Assembly (NCBI GenBank): GCA_005885325.1
Contig: VAYX01000015.1
Coordinates: forward strand, 1-53,151
Source: Actinomycetota bacterium
Lineage (GTDB): Bacteria > Actinomycetota > UBA4738 > HRBIN12
Length of the DNA: 53,151 nt
Direction: 5' to 3'
In this document: positions 23,471 to 31,678 of the stretch, piece by piece
Layout of the letters: each line of letters starts with the position of its first letter
Position numbering within the stretch: position 1 is the stretch's first letter
Made by a program: the position numbers and the translations under genes
Notes under the pieces: model-generated
The model's database searches: none
Told to the model about the DNA's origin: nothing
What the model saw: only the letters and a program-made list of their open reading frames with translations

Positions 23471-24364
23471 TCAAACGGGCGCTTCTGGAGCCGGCCGTGG
23501 GCCGGAGTGGCCCTCGGACGCACGCGTGCGTTTGGCGGCGGCCTTCCCGGGCGAGGCGGCCTTCCCGGGCGAGGCCCGCTTTGTGGACGATGCGGCCTTC
23601 TTCGATGAGGCAGAGCCTGCCGACCCCTTCGATGCGGTGGGTCGCTTCGACCCGGCGGCCCGTCCTTGCCGAACGGGCTCGACCGCCAGACGCCGCCCGA
23701 GGTTCACCCCAGCCTCGAGAAGCGCGAGCAGGTCCCGACGATCCCACGGCATGTACGTGAGCAGCATCCGGCCGTTCACCTCGAACGCGATGCCGTTCCG
23801 CCGCTCCATCCACTGCTTCGTGTCGTCGTCGAGGAGTCCGGTGGCGAACGTCGGATCCCCGGCCCGCACGTCGAACGCCTCCCCGAACGCCTGGTCGTCG
23901 ACCTCGACGATGGAAAGCCGCCCTCGCTCGGCGAGCGGGGTGAAGAAGATCTTCGGCTCGACCACGACCGGCGGGACGTCTCGCTCGAGTGCCAACAACG
24001 CGCAGGTGAACCGGCGGTCGCCGTCGTCCCCGGATGTGTATCGGAAGTCGAACAGCCTCACGTCCACGGTTTCCCAGCTCCCCCACAACACGTTATCCAC
24101 CCCTCGGCCTTCCGGTCCCCTGCTCAGGAGCTCGAGTGGCAGTCCGGCCAGTCCGAAGAGATCGCCATCGGCGGCCTGCAATCCGAGCGCGCGGCCTTCC
24201 AGGTTCTCCTTCGCGGCCTTCTTGCGCCGGCTGAACCGGTAGGCGCCGTAGCCTCCGGCCGCCAGCGCCCCGACCACGAGGACGCCGGGCGGGACGGCCT
24301 TCAGGGCGAGCGCGAGCACCGTGACGGCGGCGAGCAGCCCGATGACCAGGCCCCATCCCCTCAT
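23471..24364 (-). CDS. Membrane-anchored protein with Lys/Ala/Ser-rich histone-H1-like tail
   Basis: The first 50 residues form two hydrophobic stretches (GLVIGLLAAVTVLALALKAV, GVLVVGALAAGGYGAYRF) followed by SRRKKAAKENLEGRALG. The middle domain matches its paralogue at 21474-22160: GRGVDNVLWGSWETVDVRLF, FDFRYTSGDDGDRRFTCALL, DDQAFGEAFDVRAGDPTFAT, LDDDTKQWMERRNGIAFEVN. From about residue 228 it becomes a 65-residue basic low-complexity tail rich in Lys, Ala, Ser and Pro, including two tandem SPGKAA units. Such tails resemble bacterial histone-H1-like proteins or Lys-rich wall-associated tails. Which side of the membrane it lies on is not clear. Confidence 0.78.
   Translation of the reverse strand: MRGWGLVIGLLAAVTVLALALKAVPPGVLVVGALAAGGYGAYRFSRRKKAAKENLEGRALGLQAADGDLFGLAGLPLELLSRGPEGRGVDNVLWGSWETVDVRLFDFRYTSGDDGDRRFTCALLALERDVPPVVVEPKIFFTPLAERGRLSIVEVDDQAFGEAFDVRAGDPTFATGLLDDDTKQWMERRNGIAFEVNGRMLLTYMPWDRRDLLALLEAGVNLGRRLAVEPVRQGRAAGSKRPTASKGSAGSASSKKAASSTKRASPGKAASPGKAAAKRTRASEGHSGPRPAPEAPV
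23538..23573. repeat. Perfect 18-base tandem duplication inside the Lys-rich tail
   Basis: The unit GCGGCCTTCCCGGGCGAG occurs twice in direct succession. On the minus strand it encodes two copies of SPGKAA, in frame, so it lengthens the tail without breaking the gene. Such repeats can change copy number by slippage. Confidence 0.9.
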
Positions 24365-24384
24365 GGGGCGAGTATCGGGAGGGC

Positions 24385-24411
24385 GTGCGGCGCGCTTTAC
24401 GTGCGCCGCAC
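24385..24411 (-). terminator. Terminator-like hairpin spanning the clpB stop codon
   Basis: Arms GTGCGGCGC and GCGCCGCAC pair perfectly over 9 bases. The stem can extend by two more pairs, one of them G-T, leaving a 5-base loop. The clpB stop TAA (24397-24399) sits in the loop. There is no U tract, as is common for hairpin terminators in GC-rich actinobacteria. It would separate the heat-shock operon from the envelope cluster, which starts 32 bases later. Confidence 0.5.
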
Positions 24412-26982
24412 CCCGAAGCTGAGGCCGCCGCCTTCGGCGTCGACCTCCACCTCGTCACCCTCCGCGATCTCGCCGGCCAGCAGCTTGACCGCCAGCACGT
24501 CCTGGACCTCCCGCTGCAGGAGCCGCTTCAAGGGACGGGCCCCGTACGAGGGGTCGAACCCCTTGTTCGCCAGGTACTCGCGAGCGGCGTCGGTGAGGCT
24601 GATCGCGAGCTTGCGCCCCTCCAGCCGGTGCTGGAGCACACGGACCTGGATGTCCACGATCTGGGCGATCTCGTCCCGGCCGAGCGGCTGGAACACGATG
24701 ATCTCGTCGACCCGGTTCACGAACTCGGGTCGGAAGGTCGCGCGGACCTCGGCCATCACCTTCTCCGTCCGCTCCTCCGCGGACGACCCCGGGTCGGCGA
24801 ACAGGAACCCTCCGAGGTTGGAGGTCATGATGACCACGGTGTTGCGGAAGTCCACCGTCCGGCCCTGCCCGTCGGTGAGACGGCCGTCGTCGAGCAGCTG
24901 CAACAGCACGTTGAACGCATCCTGGTGCGCCTTCTCGATCTCGTCCAGCAGCACGACGGAGTACGGGCGCCTGCGCACCGCCTCGGTGAGCTGTCCGCCC
25001 TCGTCGTAGCCGACGTATCCGGGCGGCGCGCCGATCAGTCGCGACACGGTGTGTCGCTCCTGGTACTCGCTCATGTCGATCCGGACCATGGCCCGCTCGT
25101 CGTCGAAGAGGAACTCCGCGAGCGCTCGCGCCAGCTCGGTCTTCCCCACGCCCGTCGGCCCGAGGAACACGAACGAGCCGATCGGCCTGCTCGGGTCGGA
25201 CAGCCCGGCCCGGGTGCGGCGGATGGCGTTCGACACGGCCTCGACCGCCTCGTGCTGATCGACGACCCGCTGGTGCAGCTCGTCCTCCATCCTGACCAGT
25301 TTCTGCATCTCGCCCTCCATGAGGCGCGAGACCGGGATGCCGGTCCACGTGGAGACGACCTCCGCCACGTCCTCCCCGTCGACCTCCTCCTTCAGCATCT
25401 TGCGGTCGCGCTGGATCTCGGCGAGCTTCGCGTTCTCCTCGTCCATCGAGCTCGCGAGCTCCACGAGCCTTCCGTACCGGAGCTCGGCGGCCCGCTCCAG
25501 ATCCCCGTCGCGTTCCGCCCGCTCGGCCTCGCTCCTGGCCGCCTCGATCTCAGAGCCGATCTGGCGGATCCGGTCGATATGCTCCTTCTCCCGGTGCCAG
25601 TGAGCCTTCATGGCGGCCGAACGCTCCTGGAGATCGGCCAGCTCCCGTTCCAGGCGGGCCAGCCGCTCCTTCGACGCGTCGTCCGTCTCCTTTCGAAGGG
25701 CGGCCCGCTCGATCTCGAGCTGTTTCATCCGCCGCTCGACCTCGTCGATCTCCGTCGGCATCGAGTCGATCTCGATCCGGAGCCGGGACGCGCCCTCGTC
25801 GATGAGGTCGATCGCCTTGTCCGGGAGGAACCGGCCGCTCACGTAGCGGCTGGAGAGCAGGGCCGCCGCGACCAGGGCGGAGTCCTGGATCCTGACTCCG
25901 TGGTGCACCTCGTACCGCTCCTTCAGGCCCCGGAGGATGGCGATCGTGTCCTGCACCGAGGGCTCCTCCACCAGAACCGGCTGGAACCGCCGCTCCAGGG
26001 CCGGATCCTTCTCCACGTGCTTGCGGTACTCGTCGAGCGTGGTCGCGCCGATGGCCCGGAGCTCGCCACGGGCGAGCATCGGCTTCAGCATGTTGCCCGC
26101 GTCGACGGCGCCTTCCGCCGCACCGGCGCCGACGACCGTGTGCAGCTCGTCGATGAACGTGATGATCTGGCCCTCGCTCTCGGCGATCTCCCGCAGCACC
26201 GCCTTGAACCGTTCCTCGAACTCCCCGCGGTACTTCGATCCCGCGATAAGCGCCCCGATGTCCAGGGCCACCACCCGTTTGTCCTTCAGCGACTCGGGGA
26301 CGTCCCCGGCCACGATCCTCTGGGCCAGTCCCTCGACGATGGCGGTCTTGCCCACGCCGGGCTCGCCGATCAGGACCGGGTTGTTCTTCGTCCTTCGGGA
26401 GAGCACTTGGATCACCCGGCGCACCTCGTCGTCCCGGCCGATGACGGGATCGAGCTTCCCGCGCCGCGCCAGGTCCGTGAGATCGCGCCCGTAGCGCTCG
26501 AGGGCCTGATATTTCTCCTCCGGACTCTGGTCGGTGACGCGCTGCCGGCCGCGCACCTCGGCCAGGGCCGCAAGGACGCCATCGGACTCCAGGCCCACGT
26601 CGCGGAGGAGCCGCGCGGCGCCCGTGTCCTCGTCCACGAGGCCCAGGAACAGATGCTCGGTGGAGACGTACTCGTCGGTCAGCTTCTGGGCTTCCGCGAA
26701 CGCTCGCTCGAGTACGACGCCCGTGGCCTGCGACAGCCGGACCTCGGCGCCCTGGGCGTACACCTTCGGGATCCGATCCAGCGCCTCGTCGACGCGGTCC
26801 CTCAGCGTGCGGGGCGAGATCCCCAGACGGTGCAAGAGCGGGTAGATCACCCCGTCCGGGTCCGAGAGCAGCGCGAACAGGACGTGCTCGGGTTCGACGG
26901 CCTGGTGGCTGCGGGCGAGGGCCTGCTCCCGCGCCGCCTCCAGCGCGGCCTGTGATTTCATCGTCAGCTTGTTCGGGTCCAC
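24397..26982 (-). CDS. clpB: ATP-dependent disaggregase ClpB
   Basis: ClpB is the hexameric AAA+ disaggregase that works with DnaK to rescue protein aggregates. The 861-residue protein has an N domain (VDPNKLTMKSQAALEAAREQ). A first ATPase has Walker A GEPGVGKTAIVEG and Walker B IITFIDELHTVVGAG. The long coiled-coil middle domain runs from about residue 405 to 525. A second ATPase has GPTGVGKTELARAL and YSVVLLDEIEKAH, with the C-terminal DPSYGARPLKRLLQRE. The GTG at 26982 is chosen for its AAGGA 5 bases upstream and good match to other ClpB N-termini. The GNAT gene overlaps this start by 19 bases, so clpB is read from the dnaK transcript; no separate HAIR site is visible just upstream. Confidence 0.96.
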   Translation of the reverse strand: MDPNKLTMKSQAALEAAREQALARSHQAVEPEHVLFALLSDPDGVIYPLLHRLGISPRTLRDRVDEALDRIPKVYAQGAEVRLSQATGVVLERAFAEAQKLTDEYVSTEHLFLGLVDEDTGAARLLRDVGLESDGVLAALAEVRGRQRVTDQSPEEKYQALERYGRDLTDLARRGKLDPVIGRDDEVRRVIQVLSRRTKNNPVLIGEPGVGKTAIVEGLAQRIVAGDVPESLKDKRVVALDIGALIAGSKYRGEFEERFKAVLREIAESEGQIITFIDELHTVVGAGAAEGAVDAGNMLKPMLARGELRAIGATTLDEYRKHVEKDPALERRFQPVLVEEPSVQDTIAILRGLKERYEVHHGVRIQDSALVAAALLSSRYVSGRFLPDKAIDLIDEGASRLRIEIDSMPTEIDEVERRMKQLEIERAALRKETDDASKERLARLERELADLQERSAAMKAHWHREKEHIDRIRQIGSEIEAARSEAERAERDGDLERAAELRYGRLVELASSMDEENAKLAEIQRDRKMLKEEVDGEDVAEVVSTWTGIPVSRLMEGEMQKLVRMEDELHQRVVDQHEAVEAVSNAIRRTRAGLSDPSRPIGSFVFLGPTGVGKTELARALAEFLFDDERAMVRIDMSEYQERHTVSRLIGAPPGYVGYDEGGQLTEAVRRRPYSVVLLDEIEKAHQDAFNVLLQLLDDGRLTDGQGRTVDFRNTVVIMTSNLGGFLFADPGSSAEERTEKVMAEVRATFRPEFVNRVDEIIVFQPLGRDEIAQIVDIQVRVLQHRLEGRKLAISLTDAAREYLANKGFDPSYGARPLKRLLQREVQDVLAVKLLAGEIAEGDEVEVDAEGGGLSFGVRRT

Positions 26983-27512
26983 TGGTCCTTCACTCCTTCG
27001 TAGTCGTTCCTGGTCATCCCGTACATCACGCAATCGGCGCCACCGCCGTCGGCAGCAGGAAGGAACTGGCGTTGCACGCCTTCCTCGACGAACCCGAGGC
27101 GTTCGAAGACCCGGCGCATCGCGGCATTGTCGGGAGTCGTTCCTCCCTCGACCCGCCGCGCCTCCTCCCGGTCGAACAGGTGCCGAACGAGCATGGCCAT
27201 GGCTTCGGTCCCGTACCCCTTGCCCCGATGGTCCGGGTCGAACAGCTCGATGCCGATACCGAACACACCCCGCGGGAGCTGGGCCCGGTACGCCTGGATG
27301 TGGCCGACGAGGTCACCGTCCGCCTCGATCGCCAGGGCCAGGCCCCAGCCCGTCAGCGTCCCGGACTGCTCGATGCGCTCGCGGAGCTCGTCGTCGCCGA
27401 AGCTCCCGGGGGACACGGTGGCATCCGCTCGCTCCCGGGCCGACCGCAGCATGTCGAACTCCTCGGACCGAAGCGGTCGCAGGCGCACGCGCGCTCCCGC
27501 AAGGACGATCAT
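26964..27512 (-). CDS. GNAT family N-acetyltransferase inside the heat-shock operon
   Basis: The 182-residue protein fits the RimJ/RimL-like GNAT group: VRLRPLRSEEFDMLRSARER, LALAIEADGDLVGHIQAYRA, the acetyl-CoA binding run IELFDPDHRGKGYGTEAMAM, then GGTTPDNAAMRRVFERLGFV. The ATG at 27512 overlaps the hspR stop as ATGA; a TTG 8 codons upstream is less likely. Its 3' end runs 19 bases into clpB. Relatives acetylate small molecules, antibiotics or protein N-termini, and the substrate here is unknown. Its place between hspR and clpB means it should be induced by heat shock. Confidence 0.88.
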   Translation of the reverse strand: MIVLAGARVRLRPLRSEEFDMLRSARERADATVSPGSFGDDELRERIEQSGTLTGWGLALAIEADGDLVGHIQAYRAQLPRGVFGIGIELFDPDHRGKGYGTEAMAMLVRHLFDREEARRVEGGTTPDNAAMRRVFERLGFVEEGVQRQFLPAADGGGADCVMYGMTRNDYEGVKDQWTRTS

Positions 27513-27934
27513 CGAGACGTGCCCCCGCTCAGCCAAGGGAACGCCGAAATCGTGCGAAGCGGCACGATCTCCATCGCCGCCGAGGACGGACCGAGCGCGA
27601 CGGGACGGCCTCGGCGAACCCGCCGGAGCTCCGACTCCAGCTCCACGGCGCGCCGCCGAAGCTCCTCCAGCTGCGTCTCGAGCTCCATGATCATCTTCAC
27701 GCCGGCCAGGTTGATACCCAGGCCCTGCGTGAGCTGCTGGATCACCTGGAGCCTGGCGATGTCTCGCTCCGAATAGCGCCGGGTGTTGCCCGAGGTCCGT
27801 TTGGGGCTCAGCAAGCCCTTCCGCTCGTAGATGCGAAGCGTCTGCGGGTGCACGCCGGCGAGCTCTGCCGCCACGCTAATGATGTAGACCGCTCGGTCCT
27901 GCCCCCGGTCGCTTCGATTGTCTCGCGCTGCCAT
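27509..27934 (-). CDS. hspR: Heat-shock repressor HspR (MerR family)
   Basis: HspR represses the dnaK operon by binding HAIR inverted repeats, with DnaK as co-repressor in Streptomyces. The 141-residue sequence has the MerR helix-turn-helix YIISVAAELAGVHPQTLRIY, then ERKGLLSPKRTSGNTRRYSE and RDIARLQVIQQLTQGLGINL, typical of HspR. A coiled-coil segment MELETQLEELRRRAVELESE follows. The tail from RGRPVALGPSS to the end is not conserved to my knowledge. It lies 18 bases after dnaJ. The HAIR-like element at 31588-31608 upstream of dnaK is its likely target, giving a feedback loop. Confidence 0.94.
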   Translation of the reverse strand: MAARDNRSDRGQDRAVYIISVAAELAGVHPQTLRIYERKGLLSPKRTSGNTRRYSERDIARLQVIQQLTQGLGINLAGVKMIMELETQLEELRRRAVELESELRRVRRGRPVALGPSSAAMEIVPLRTISAFPWLSGGTSR

Positions 27935-27952
27935 GGACTCTCCGCTCCTCCC

Positions 27953-29092
27953 CTACGCGTCCACCCCGAGCCGCTTCCGCGGCGACTCGCGTTCCATCTC
28001 CTTGAGCTGCTTCAGCAGGTGCTTCTCGTCGCGGGACAACCGCTGCGGCACCTCCACGTTGACCGTGACGAGCAGGTCGCCCTGGCCGCCCTTCTTCGGC
28101 GCGCCCTTGCCCCGGATCCGGAAGGTCCTGCCCGACTGCGTGCCGGAGGGGATCTTGAGCGTCACCGGACCGTTCAGGGTGGGAACGTCGACGTTCGCGC
28201 CCAGGGCCGCTTCCGCGAACGTGATGGGGAGCGCGAGAGTGAGATCGCTCCCCTTGCGTCCGAACACCTTGTGAGGCGCCACGTGCACGACGACGTACAG
28301 GTCGCCGGCCCCCCCGCCCGCAGGACCGGCCTCCCCGCGTCCCGCGAGCCGGATGCGGGCCCCGTCCTTCACACCGGCCGGGACCTTGACCTGGAAGCTG
28401 CGGGTGGTCCGGACGCTGCCCGAACCGCGACATGTCGGGCAAGGATGCTCCACGATCCGGCCGGCGCCCCGGCACCGAGGACAGGTCTGCGACATCTGGA
28501 AGAACCCCTGGTTGACGCTGACCGATCCGAGCCCACCGCACTGAGGACAGGTGACGGGCGTCGTCCCGGGCTCCGCGCCCGACCCACCGCAGGTGGGGCA
28601 GGGCGCGGGGCCCTGGATGCGCACCGGGACGGTGGTCCCTCGCATGGCGTCGTCGAAGGAGACCCGAACCTCGGTCTCGAGGTCGGCGCCGCGGGCGGCG
28701 GTCCGCTGCCCCCGGCCCCGGCCGGTGAACACGCTGAACAGGTCCCCCAGGTCGCCGACGTCACCGAACCCGACGTCCTCGAACCGCACCCTTCCCCCGG
28801 GGCCCGGCCGGCCCCCTCCGGGGAAACCGCCGGCCCCGAACCCCGAGGCCGCCATGTCCCGGACCTGGTCGTACTGCGCGCGCTTCTCCTGGTCGCCGAC
28901 GACGTCGTAGGCCGCCGAGATCTCCTTGAACCGTTCCTCGGCGGACTTGTCTCCGGCGTTGGCGTCCGGGTGGTACTGCTGCGCGAGCTTGCGGTATGCC
29001 TTCTTGATCTCCGCCTGGGACGCGTTCTTGGCCACGCCGAGGACCTGGTAGTAGTCCTTGTCGAACCACTCGCGCCGGACGTCGCCGTTCAT
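27953..29092 (-). CDS. dnaJ: Chaperone DnaJ
   Basis: DnaJ delivers substrates to DnaK and stimulates its ATPase. The 379-residue protein has a J domain (KDYYQVLGVAKNASQAEIKK) with HPD in QQYHPDANAG and a short Gly/Phe-rich linker (FGAGGFPGGGRPGPGGRVRF). Four zinc motifs follow: CPTCGGSG, CPQCGGLG, CPRCRGAG and CPTCRGSG. The C-terminal substrate domains include GDLYVVVHVAPHKVFGRKGS. It is the canonical type I DnaJ, placed 10 bases after grpE. Confidence 0.96.
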   Translation of the reverse strand: MNGDVRREWFDKDYYQVLGVAKNASQAEIKKAYRKLAQQYHPDANAGDKSAEERFKEISAAYDVVGDQEKRAQYDQVRDMAASGFGAGGFPGGGRPGPGGRVRFEDVGFGDVGDLGDLFSVFTGRGRGQRTAARGADLETEVRVSFDDAMRGTTVPVRIQGPAPCPTCGGSGAEPGTTPVTCPQCGGLGSVSVNQGFFQMSQTCPRCRGAGRIVEHPCPTCRGSGSVRTTRSFQVKVPAGVKDGARIRLAGRGEAGPAGGGAGDLYVVVHVAPHKVFGRKGSDLTLALPITFAEAALGANVDVPTLNGPVTLKIPSGTQSGRTFRIRGKGAPKKGGQGDLLVTVNVEVPQRLSRDEKHLLKQLKEMERESPRKRLGVDA

Positions 29093-29102
29093 CGGCGACC
29101 CC

Positions 29103-29696
29103 TCAGCGCTCGTGCGTGACGCGCACGCCGGCCGGACGGACCACCCGGCCCTTCAACGTGTATCCCTGGCGCAGGACGTCGGCGACGACGGGCTCGCCAT
29201 CGCCGCCACCCGACCCCATGAGGGCCTCGTGGCGCTCCGGGTCGAACGGCTTGCCCTGGGCGTCGATCCGCTCGAGGCCCTCGGCCCCGAGCGTCTCGGC
29301 GAGCTTGGCGTAGACGAGCTCCACGCCGTGGAGGAACCGGTCGAAGTCCGGCTTCTGCTCTGCGGCCATCAGGGCGAGCTCGAACTCGTCGAGGACCTCG
29401 AGCATCCGTCGGACGATCGGCTCGGCGGCCAGCTCCAGGGCCCGGGTCTGTTCCTTCAGCACGCGCTTGCGGTAGTTGTCGAACTCCGCCTGGAGTCGCA
29501 TCAGGTGATCCCGGTATTCGGCCGCCTCCTTGCGGGCCGCGGCCAGCTCCGCCTCAGGAGTGGAGCGTGGGTCCCCCGATCCCGGCGCCTCCGAAGGGGT
29601 GGCCACGGCTCCCTCCTCCCTGACCCGTCGCCGATCGGTCACCTTGACCTTGGGCCGGCCTGCCGGCCGGTCGCCGGTGCGATCGTTCTCGCTCAT
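29103..29696 (-). CDS. grpE: Nucleotide exchange factor GrpE
   Basis: GrpE releases ADP from DnaK. The 197-residue protein has a charged, probably disordered N-terminus (MSENDRTGDRPAGRPKVKVT). A long helix follows (AAEYRDHLMRLQAEFDNYRK, RVLKEQTRALELAAEPIVRR), and the C-terminal beta domain ends PVVADVLRQGYTLKGRVVRP. The ATG at 29696 overlaps the dnaK stop as ATGA, which decides the start. The open frame further upstream lies inside dnaK in another frame. Confidence 0.95.
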   Translation of the reverse strand: MSENDRTGDRPAGRPKVKVTDRRRVREEGAVATPSEAPGSGDPRSTPEAELAAARKEAAEYRDHLMRLQAEFDNYRKRVLKEQTRALELAAEPIVRRMLEVLDEFELALMAAEQKPDFDRFLHGVELVYAKLAETLGAEGLERIDAQGKPFDPERHEALMGSGGGDGEPVVADVLRQGYTLKGRVVRPAGVRVTHER

Positions 29697-31540
29697 GAAC
29701 CGCTTCCCTCGTCCACGATCTCGCCCTCGACGACGTCTCCCTCGCCGCCCTCGGACGCGCTCTCGGCCGGGCCCTGCTGCGGCCCGGCCTGAGCCTGGGT
29801 CTGCTGGTACATGGCCTGGCCGATGCGGGAGAAGACCTGCATGGTGGCCTCCGTCGCCGAACGGATCCTGGCGACGTCCTCCCCCTTCAGCGCCTCCTTC
29901 AGCTCGTCGTTCGCCTTCTTGAGCTCCTCGCGGTCGGCCTCCTGGACCTTCTCGCCCCACTCCTGGAGCGACCGGTCGATCTGGTAGCTGAGCTGGTCCC
30001 CCGCGTTGCGAGCTTCGGCCGCCTCGCGCCTCGTGTGGTCCTCGGCCGCGAACTTCTCGGCGTCCTTCACCATGCGGTCGATGTCGTCCTTCGACAGGGC
30101 CGTCCCACCGGTGATGGTCATCTGCTGCTCCTTGCCGGTGGCCAGGTCCTTGGCCGAGACGTTCACGATCCCGTTCGCGTCGATGTCGAAGGCGACCTCG
30201 ATCTGCGGCATGCCGCGAGGCGCCGGCGGGATGCCCATCAGGTGGAACTTCCCGAGGGAGCGCACGCCGGGCGAGAACACGGTCTCGGCCTCACCCTGAA
30301 GGACGTGGATCTCCACGGTCGTCTGGTTGTCGTCCGCGGTCGTGAAGATCTCGCTCTTGCGGGTTGGGATGGTCGTGTTCCGCTCGATGAGCTTGGTGAA
30401 GATCCCGCCCTTGGTCTCCACCCCGAGCGTGAGCGGCGTGACGTCGAGGAGCAGGATGTCCTTGACGTCACCCTTCAGCACGCCCGCCTGGACGGCTGCG
30501 CCGACCGCGACGACCTCGTCCGGGTTGACCCCCTTGTGCGGCTCCTGGCCGCCGGTGAGCTTGCGGACGAGGTCCTGGATCATCGGCATGCGCGTGGCGC
30601 CGCCGACCAGGATCACGTGGTCGATGGCCGAGACGTCCTTGCCCCAATCCTTCACGGCCTGGCGGAACGGCACCTCGGTCCGCTCGACCAGGTCGGCGGT
30701 CATCCGCTCGAACTCCGACCGGGTGAGCTTCATCTCCAGGTGCAGTGGGCCTTCGGCCGTCGCCGTGACGAAGGGGAGGTTGATGGTGGTCTCGGCAACC
30801 TGGGACAGCTCGATCTTGGCCTTCTCCGCCGCCTCCTTCAGGCGCTGGAGAGCCATCCGGTCGGCCGAGAGGTCCACGCCGTGGGCGTTCTTGAACTCCT
30901 TCACCATCCAGTCGATGACCCGCTGGTCCCAGTCGTCGCCCCCGAGGTGCGTGTCACCGTGGGTCGCCTTGACCTCGAAGACCCCTTCGCCGATCTCCAG
31001 GAGGGACACGTCGAACGTCCCGCCGCCAAGGTCGAACACGAGGATCGTCTGGTCGTGCTGCTTGTCCAGCCCGTAGGCGAGCGACGCCGCAGTGGGCTCG
31101 TTGATGATCCGAAGGACCTCCAGGCCGGCAATCTGGCCAGCCTCCTTCGTTGCCTGGCGCTGTGCGTCGTCGAAGTACGCGGGCACGGTGACGACGGCCT
31201 GCGCGACCGAATCGCCCAGGTAGGCCTCGGCGTCCCGCTTCAGCTTCATCAGGATCTGGGCAGAGATCTCCTGGGGGGTCCACCGCTTCCCGTCGATCTC
31301 GACGTGCCAGTCCTTCCGCCCCATCTCGCGCTTCACGGAGCGGACGGTTCGGTCCGGGTTGGTGATGGCCTGCCGTTTGGCCACCTCACCGACCAGGATC
31401 TCGCCATTCCTGGAGAACCCGACCACCGAGGGGGTGGTCCGGGAGCCCTCCGCGTTGGGGATGACCACGGGCTCGCCCGCCTCCAGGACGGACACCACCG
31501 AGTTGGTCGTCCCCAGGTCGATTCCCACGGCTCGTGGCAT
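29693..31540 (-). CDS. dnaK: Chaperone DnaK (Hsp70)
   Basis: DnaK is the central Hsp70 chaperone and, in Streptomyces, a co-repressor of HspR. The 615-residue sequence starts MPRAVGIDLGTTNSVVSVLE and has the ATPase signatures ILVFDLGGGTFDVSLLEIGE and VILVGGATRMPMIQDLVRKL. The linker region includes DVTPLTLGVETKGGIFTKLI. The substrate domain and lid end in a Gln/Gly-rich stretch, then GEIVDEGSGS in place of the common EEVK-like tail. The ATG follows a strong AGGAGG. It is the first gene of the operon and carries the promoter with a HAIR-like repeat. Confidence 0.97.
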   Translation of the reverse strand: MPRAVGIDLGTTNSVVSVLEAGEPVVIPNAEGSRTTPSVVGFSRNGEILVGEVAKRQAITNPDRTVRSVKREMGRKDWHVEIDGKRWTPQEISAQILMKLKRDAEAYLGDSVAQAVVTVPAYFDDAQRQATKEAGQIAGLEVLRIINEPTAASLAYGLDKQHDQTILVFDLGGGTFDVSLLEIGEGVFEVKATHGDTHLGGDDWDQRVIDWMVKEFKNAHGVDLSADRMALQRLKEAAEKAKIELSQVAETTINLPFVTATAEGPLHLEMKLTRSEFERMTADLVERTEVPFRQAVKDWGKDVSAIDHVILVGGATRMPMIQDLVRKLTGGQEPHKGVNPDEVVAVGAAVQAGVLKGDVKDILLLDVTPLTLGVETKGGIFTKLIERNTTIPTRKSEIFTTADDNQTTVEIHVLQGEAETVFSPGVRSLGKFHLMGIPPAPRGMPQIEVAFDIDANGIVNVSAKDLATGKEQQMTITGGTALSKDDIDRMVKDAEKFAAEDHTRREAAEARNAGDQLSYQIDRSLQEWGEKVQEADREELKKANDELKEALKGEDVARIRSATEATMQVFSRIGQAMYQQTQAQAGPQQGPAESASEGGEGDVVEGEIVDEGSGS

Positions 31541-31578
31541 GAGCGAATCCTCCTGAGTGCGTGCTTGATCTGCATCGC

Positions 31579-31608
31579 AGGATAAAGTCTGAGTCTCTCA
31601 CTGTCAAG
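31579..31608 (-). promoter_or_regulatory. dnaK promoter overlapped by a HAIR-like HspR operator
   Basis: On the minus strand TTGACA (31602-31607) is a perfect -35 box, followed after exactly 17 bases by TATCCT (31579-31584) as the -10. The known HspR site HAIR is CTTGAGT-N7-ACTCAAG. Here CTTGACA (31602-31608) and ACTCAGA (31588-31594) are separated by exactly 7 bases and match 5 of 7 in each half. The operator therefore covers the -35 box and half of the spacer, as expected for a repressor that blocks polymerase. The transcript would start about 30 bases before the dnaK ATG. Confidence 0.8.
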
Positions 31609-31678
31609 GTTGGGCATCCCCGGGGCACGGCTGAGCGGCGCGGGGTCGAGCAGGTGGGCCAGGCGGGGAGCGGGGCCG

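Noticed and set aside
24385..26955. An 856-codon open frame on the plus strand, antisense to clpB
   Set aside because: It mirrors clpB along its whole length, is rich in Arg, His, Leu and Val from complementary high-GC codons, and shows no domain. The minus strand gives a textbook ClpB.
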